64,000 nucleotides of DNA, from the NCBI GenBank assembly GCA_041394985.1, contig JAWLBI010000001.1:3286001-3350000 (forward strand). The letters are read 5' to 3'. A model generated the notes under the pieces. It was not told the origin of the DNA and searched no databases. It saw nothing but the letters and a program-made list of their open reading frames with translations. Origin of the DNA: JAGLON01 sp041394985 (GTDB taxonomy: Bacteria > Zixibacteria > MSB-5A5 > GN15 > JAAZOE01). This document shows positions 59,253 to 64,000 of this stretch, piece by piece. The translations under genes and the position numbers were made by a program. The number at the start of each line of letters is the position of its first letter. The stretch's first letter is position 1.

Positions 59253-59455
59253 GCCCTAAAATACGTAAGGATCGCCGGATGCAAAGATATTTTTCCAACC
59301 TGAATACCGCCAACAACGACGGATTTCACGGTTTTCACTGGCGTAATTTACTAATTACAGTATATTATTACTGCCAAGCGTCTTCCGCCGGACGCCGACA
59401 CATTCAAGAGTAAAAAGGGATTGCGCTGTCCTCGGCGCAGTCGTCCGGAGGACAC

Positions 59456-61813
59456 ATGAAACACTGCTCAATGCTTCTCGTACTTGTCCTATCCTTCTCA
59501 ATATCGCTTTTTGCGGCTGATCCGCCATCCAGTTATGACCTGCGCAATGTCGGCGGTCACAATTATGTCACCTCGGTAAAATCTCAGCAAGGCGGTACCT
59601 GCTGGACTCACGGCTCCTGTGCCGCAATGGAAGGCAACATGCTGATGACCGGTGCATGGACCGGTGCCGGAGAATCCGGCGAGCCGAATCTCGCCGAATA
59701 TCACCTCGACTGGTGGAACGGCTTCAATCAAAACAACAACGATGATTTAATCCCCCCCGATGGTGAGGGGCTCGTCGTTCACGAGGGCGGTGATTACCGG
59801 GTAACCTCGGCATATTTGTCTCGAGGCGAAGGCGCTGTCCGCGATATCGACGCCCAATTATTCGATGATCCGCCGGATCGCTACCTTCCCAGCTATCATT
59901 ATTTCTATGTCCGCGATATCGAATGGTATACCGTCGGAACCAATCTCTCCAATATTAACCTGATCAAAGAAAAAGTCATGGCCGAGGGCGTCATGGGGAC
60001 ATGCCTGTACTCGAGCGGTTCATTCCTCGATGGCATCAACCATTATCAACCGCCGACCGATCTCAACGATCCCAATCATGCCGTAGCTATCGTCGGCTGG
60101 GATGACAACCATGTTACCCAGGCGCCGCTGCCGGGAGCATGGCTGATTAAAAACAGCTGGGGAAGTTGGTGGGGTGACAACGGCTATTTCTGGATATCCT
60201 ACTACGACAAGCACTGCGGGCATCATCCAGAAATGGGCGCAATATCATTTCAGGATGTTGAGCCGATGCGCTATGACAAAATCCACTATCATGACTATCA
60301 TGGCTGGCGACACACGATTAGTTTCATAGACGAGGCCTTCAATGTCTTCACATCCGACGCCGATCAACTACTGGAAGCCGTCAGTTTTTATACCGCAACC
60401 GATAATGTCACCTATACCGTCACCATCTATGACCGCTTCGAGGATTTCGAACTGCGCGATCCGATAACGACACAAACCGGACTCATCGAATACACCGGCT
60501 TTCACACCGTCGATCTTGACACCCCGGTATTACTCGATTCCGCCAAGACATTCTATGTCTATGTCCAGCTATCCGACGGCGGTCATCCTATCGACCATAC
60601 CTCGGAAGTCCCGGTTCTACTCGGCTCAAAATATAGAACGATTGTAGAATCCTTCGCCAAACCGGGCGAAAGTTATTATTTCCAGAATGGTAACTGGTTC
60701 GATCTGAACGACTACGACCCGACCGGCAATTTCTGCATCAAGGCGCTCGCGACGAATCGGACCAAAGCCCTCGGCATGTCCTGCACGACTGATATTCCGG
60801 CATATCTGGCGAGCGGCGAACCGCTCGAACTGGATATCGAAATTACCGATGCCGGCGAATCATTGGTAGCAGGAACGGGCCAACTGCATTATCGCTTCGA
60901 TGACGGCGCCTATCAAACCATATCGCTCGAACATGTCAGCGGCACAACCTATAAAACGACTCTCCCGGGCAGCAATTGCGGAGATGTCCCGCAATTCTAC
61001 TTCTCCGCACAGGGCTCCGGCGGTTCGACAGTCTACGAGCCGACCAATGCCCCGGCGGTCTGTCATGCGATGATTATCGGCGCGCTCACCATTTCCATGG
61101 CCGATGATTTTGAAACCGATCAGGGCTGGTTCGCCAGCGGCTATGCAACCGACGGCTTATGGGAGCGTGGTGTTCCCGTCGGCGGTGGTGACCGAGGTGA
61201 TCCGTCGACTGATTTCGACGGCTCAGGAAGTTGTTATTTGACCGCCAACGACGATGGCGATTCCGATGTCGATAACGGATATGCCTATCTTGAGACTCCG
61301 ATTCTCGACCTCACGGGACTCGATCCGATTGTGCATTATGCCCTCTGGTATTCGAACAATACCAGCGGCGACCCGAATAACGACGTTTTCCGCATCTATA
61401 TCACGAACGATCTCGGATTCAATTACACACTGGTCGATACCGTCGGTCCGACGACAGTAAATCGCTGGTTCGAGTATGAGTTCAGGGTATCCGATTTCGT
61501 CACACCGAATGATGAAATTCGCATCCGGTTCGAGGTTTCCGATTTGGGTGGAGCTTCTATCGTCGAGGCCGGGCTGGACGATTTTTATGTCTATGAATCA
61601 TCCTGCGGTGGAAACCGAGGCGATGCCAACAGTGATGGATCGGTCAATATCGGTGATGCCGTGTACATCATAAACTACATCTTCAAAGGCGGACCGGCGC
61701 CGAATCCGATCACGAACGGAGACTCCAATTGCGACGGCTCGTGCAACATCGGCGACGCCGTCTACCTCGTCAATTTTATCTTCCGAGGCGGCCCGGCACC
61801 GGGCTGCAACTGA
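59456..61813 (+). CDS. Secreted papain-family (C1) peptidase with dockerin repeats
   Basis: A 785-residue exported protease. Signal peptide about 1-21. The C1A active site is complete: Gln and Cys in KSQQGGTCWTHGSCAAMEG (about 44-62), His in PNHAVAIVGWDDN and Asn in LIKNSWGSWWGDNGYFWISYYD. A lectin-like or beta-sandwich middle follows (SVTFYTATDNVTYTVTIYD region and MADDFETDQGWFASG). The C-terminus has two dockerin-type Ca-binding repeats (GDANSDGSVNIGDAVY and DSNCDGSCNIGDAVY). GGAGG lies 4 nt before the ATG. No cohesin is in the window. Confidence 0.93.
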   Translation: MKHCSMLLVLVLSFSISLFAADPPSSYDLRNVGGHNYVTSVKSQQGGTCWTHGSCAAMEGNMLMTGAWTGAGESGEPNLAEYHLDWWNGFNQNNNDDLIPPDGEGLVVHEGGDYRVTSAYLSRGEGAVRDIDAQLFDDPPDRYLPSYHYFYVRDIEWYTVGTNLSNINLIKEKVMAEGVMGTCLYSSGSFLDGINHYQPPTDLNDPNHAVAIVGWDDNHVTQAPLPGAWLIKNSWGSWWGDNGYFWISYYDKHCGHHPEMGAISFQDVEPMRYDKIHYHDYHGWRHTISFIDEAFNVFTSDADQLLEAVSFYTATDNVTYTVTIYDRFEDFELRDPITTQTGLIEYTGFHTVDLDTPVLLDSAKTFYVYVQLSDGGHPIDHTSEVPVLLGSKYRTIVESFAKPGESYYFQNGNWFDLNDYDPTGNFCIKALATNRTKALGMSCTTDIPAYLASGEPLELDIEITDAGESLVAGTGQLHYRFDDGAYQTISLEHVSGTTYKTTLPGSNCGDVPQFYFSAQGSGGSTVYEPTNAPAVCHAMIIGALTISMADDFETDQGWFASGYATDGLWERGVPVGGGDRGDPSTDFDGSGSCYLTANDDGDSDVDNGYAYLETPILDLTGLDPIVHYALWYSNNTSGDPNNDVFRIYITNDLGFNYTLVDTVGPTTVNRWFEYEFRVSDFVTPNDEIRIRFEVSDLGGASIVEAGLDDFYVYESSCGGNRGDANSDGSVNIGDAVYIINYIFKGGPAPNPITNGDSNCDGSCNIGDAVYLVNFIFRGGPAPGCN

Positions 61814-61823
61814 TTTGATTATC

Positions 61824-61860
61824 GGGATTCTCGATATTATCGGGAATCCCTCTCTTTTTT
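61824..61860 (+). terminator. Rho-independent terminator after the C1 peptidase gene
   Basis: GGGATTC (61824-61830) pairs with GAATCCC (61844-61850), followed by TCTC and six T. It starts 10 bases past the stop. The next gene starts 85 bases further on with its own ribosome binding site. Confidence 0.85.
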
Positions 61861-61944
61861 CGTAAGAATGCCGGCCAATAAGTGAATAAAGATACACAAA
61901 CCTCACCGCCGTGCTGCTTATAATTCATATCCGTGGGGGATAAC

Positions 61945-64000
61945 ATGGGCACGTTACGTATTGTTTTGGGGCTATCTCTGTGTTTTTTATTCACTTCTGC
62001 ATATGCAATTAACTGGCCGGTTTATCCGGACAGCAACCTTCATGAAGTCGGTAACTCGTACTGTCAGCTTCAATACTACCCCGAATACGGCGGGGATCCG
62101 TTTCTCCACACCGGAGTCGATATCATGGCCGAACCGGGGACTCCCGTATATGCCGTTAAAAGCGGCTATGTAAAAGCCATCATGACGCCCAGTAATGAAT
62201 CCTACTGGCGCATCGCCATAGCCGATTCGGCATCGAATGCCGAATGCGACGCCTATATGTATGCACATATGGATGAATCATCGATTTTTAGTGATGCCGG
62301 ACTGCAGGTCGGTGATTATATCGAGGTAGGACAATATATCGGCGATGTCGTTTTCTTTCCCTATCCCGATTCGGCAAATGCCTTCCATCATCTGCATTTC
62401 TCCAAAATCCGAGCCGGCGGCAGCATTTCCTGGGGATCCTACTATTCGTGGATATACTCCGGCAATCCGCTTGACGATATCGACGACATCGGCGATGCCG
62501 ATGCCCCCGTCTTCGAGGACGTCCTGGGCGGCCAGATGCTCGTGTTCGCCTACAACGGCATTCCGCTCTACTATGAACCCGGCGCGACCCTGTCGGGAGA
62601 CATCGATATCATCTGCCATGTCTCTGATCGTATCAACTCGCCTGATTGGGATATTTCGCCATACAAGGTCGAATATCGCCTCCTCGGTCCAACGCCAATG
62701 GATTGGAAAACGACTTACTGTTTTACCACACCACTCGGTCCGTACGGCTCGCAGCAAATGAATGCATGGTATACTATTTTCGCAGATGATGACAGCGCAT
62801 TGTCTGTCGCCGGCTATAACGAACGCGAATTCTATATTCATGTCACCCACACGGACGGCGATTCGATTATCGAATACAGCGACGATAATCAATGCTGGCA
62901 CACGGCTGACTTCAAGAATGGTGAATACACCGTTGAGGTCAGAGCCTCCGACTGCGCCGGCAATAGTACGACTATTTCGACGACGGTGACTCTCGAGAAT
63001 ACTATCACTTTTGCCGGCAATATTCACCCGTCGGATGCGCCGGCCGATACATCCGGGTTCATTGTTACAATGAATATCGCCAACCTCGCCGACACGACCG
63101 ATGCCGATGGCACCTTCGATTTTGGAACGATAAGCGCCGGACCGGATATTATCTCGGTGCGCAAAGACGGCTACTGGCCCCTCGATACGGTACTGACACT
63201 GAATTCCAATCGCATTCTGAATATCACAATGGATCCTATCGATTTTATCTGCGGTGATGCCAATGGTGACGATCTCCTCGACGCCGATGACATAGTATCT
63301 CTAGAAAACTATCTATTCTCCGGCCAAACGGCTCCGATTCCTCTGGAATCCGGCGACGCCGACAACTGCGGCGGCATCAATATTGGCGATATTGCATTTC
63401 TTGCAGATTATCTCTATCGAGGCGGCTCGACGCCATGCGAGTCATACCACGATTGTGATGATGCTGACGCCGAGGCAGAAATAAGCATCGGATGTCCGAT
63501 TGAAGTGCTAACAGCAGAATCCAATGTCTTCTCTGTTCCGGTCTATTACTCCTGCGATACCGCAGCAGCAACACTTTCAATTGCCCTTACCCATAACTCC
63601 GATGACATCCAAATCGATAGTGTCGTTTTTGCGTCGGTTATGACGAGCAACTTCATAAACTCCGGCGCGACTATTCTGAATGACAGCAATAAAGTCATTC
63701 TGTATGGCTACGCAGCAGGTACGTTGCTACCGGCTCAGTCGCAGGCGGAAATGGCCACTATCTGGCTTTCAGTTTTGCCCGGCGCATCTGATCAGATGAT
63801 TAATATTGAGACAACTTCTGCATTGTCAGGCATTACCACCACAGCCGCCGTCTCCGATGGCAGCCCCTTCCCGGTTTCATACAGTGATTGCGGCGATGCC
63901 GATATCACGATCATAGCCTACACAATGGGCGATGCCAACGGCGACGGCACAATAAACATCGGCGATGCCGTCTATCTGATCACATACATATTTAAAGGCG
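61945..64000 (+). CDS. Secreted M23-like peptidase with dockerin repeats (3' end outside window)
   Basis: At least 685 residues, open to the window edge. Signal peptide about 1-21 (MGTLRIVLGLSLCFLFTSAYA). An M23 (lysostaphin-type) region has HTGVDIMAEPGTPVYAVKSGYV (the HxxxD pair) and FHHLHFSKI (the HxH motif). Beta-sandwich domains follow, then dockerin-type repeats (GDANGDDLLDADDIVSLENYLFSG, GDADNCGGINIGDIAFLADYLYRGG) and, at the edge, GDANGDGTINIGDAVYLITYIFKG. The start at ATG 61945 follows GGGGGA. Envelope or prey-wall hydrolysis is likely. Confidence 0.85.
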   Translation, partial: MGTLRIVLGLSLCFLFTSAYAINWPVYPDSNLHEVGNSYCQLQYYPEYGGDPFLHTGVDIMAEPGTPVYAVKSGYVKAIMTPSNESYWRIAIADSASNAECDAYMYAHMDESSIFSDAGLQVGDYIEVGQYIGDVVFFPYPDSANAFHHLHFSKIRAGGSISWGSYYSWIYSGNPLDDIDDIGDADAPVFEDVLGGQMLVFAYNGIPLYYEPGATLSGDIDIICHVSDRINSPDWDISPYKVEYRLLGPTPMDWKTTYCFTTPLGPYGSQQMNAWYTIFADDDSALSVAGYNEREFYIHVTHTDGDSIIEYSDDNQCWHTADFKNGEYTVEVRASDCAGNSTTISTTVTLENTITFAGNIHPSDAPADTSGFIVTMNIANLADTTDADGTFDFGTISAGPDIISVRKDGYWPLDTVLTLNSNRILNITMDPIDFICGDANGDDLLDADDIVSLENYLFSGQTAPIPLESGDADNCGGINIGDIAFLADYLYRGGSTPCESYHDCDDADAEAEISIGCPIEVLTAESNVFSVPVYYSCDTAAATLSIALTHNSDDIQIDSVVFASVMTSNFINSGATILNDSNKVILYGYAAGTLLPAQSQAEMATIWLSVLPGASDQMINIETTSALSGITTTAAVSDGSPFPVSYSDCGDADITIIAYTMGDANGDGTINIGDAVYLITYIFKG

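Noticed and set aside
59253..59290. A second sigma-54-like site before mtaB (TTGGAAAAATATCTTTGCA on the minus strand)
   Set aside because: The GG and GC doublets are 12 bases apart instead of 10, so it does not meet the RpoN geometry.
62278..63027. Minus-strand frame of 249 codons inside the M23-like gene
   Set aside because: The plus-strand frame has a signal peptide, HxxxD and HxH motifs and dockerin repeats; the minus frame is a shadow.
1..64000. CRISPR arrays, rRNA genes and complete insertion sequences
   Set aside because: No regularly spaced repeats, no rRNA-like stretches and no intact transposase were seen. The only transposase-like domain is the Nudix fusion.

Overview
The window joins two unlike pieces of DNA. 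Positions 1 to about 29,450 are AT-rich, densely mosaic and full of accessory genes. Positions about 29,500 to 64,000 are clearly GC-richer and hold an ordered flagellar and chemotaxis cluster followed by secreted, dockerin-bearing proteases. The junction is marked by a tRNA-Ser(GCU) gene at 29,491-29,579 and a tyrosine recombinase at 28,236-29,378 that lies against the tRNA 3' end. The simplest reading is a bacterial chromosome carrying a large integrated element, or stacked elements, in a tRNA-Ser gene, with the far end outside the window. The host is a Gram-negative-type flagellated bacterium. Dockerin repeats of the GDANSDGSVNIGDAVY type, together with this gene content, suggest the candidate phylum Zixibacteria or a relative. 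That placement is an inference.

Left arm (1-9.4 kb): an edge-truncated GlmS-like glutaminase domain lacking its catalytic Cys, a DUF932 plasmid-type protein, a two-nuclease-domain protein, an Rrf2 regulator, a V4R plus treble-clef sensor pair, two bacteriohemerythrins that both lack the same two iron ligands, a broken STAS-like gene, a YkgJ-type Cys-cluster protein, a PEP-CTERM lectin and a relBE pair whose toxin is out of frame.

Mobile-element core (9.5-21.1 kb): small unknown genes, a short N6-methyltransferase, a HerA-type ATPase, an ECF-sigma/TPR operon, and then a tight operon at 15.9-21.1 kb. That operon encodes an unknown protein, an eight-Cys RING/FYVE-like zinc protein, a HerA ATPase split into two overlapping genes, a winged-helix/nuclease-fold protein and a complete ubiquitin-like cassette (Ubl with a GG tail, E2-like, JAMM peptidase, E1). 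This is the most interesting locus. The Ubl-E2-JAMM-E1 order matches Bil-type antiphage operons and resembles the PRTRC plasmid cassette, but here it is joined to a possible E3 and a DNA-translocase-like ATPase.

Nucleotide-themed segment (21.2-28.2 kb): a HAD phosphatase, a Dam-type methylase, and an operon of a membrane protein, an HD/ParB-like fusion, an HD/thymidylate-kinase fusion, an IS5-transposase-N-domain/Nudix fusion and a small protein. This looks like an undescribed nucleotide-acting, possibly defensive, system.

Chromosomal arm (29.5-64 kb): almost everything is on the minus strand. Reading in transcription order: mtaB; a good sigma-54 promoter; then motE, fliK, flgD, a TIGR02530-type gene, flgE, flbD, fliL, fliM, fliN, fliO, fliP, fliQ, fliR, flhB, flhA, flhF, flhG, fliA, small flagellar genes, a DUF2225 protein, three PilZ proteins, a lipid- or periplasm-directed protein, a GAF protein and a degenerate histidine kinase, three CheY-like receivers, an MCP-like hairpin, a CheW with a histone-H1-like tail, and fapA. 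On the plus strand from 59.4 kb are a papain-family protease and an M23-like protein, both with dockerin repeats.
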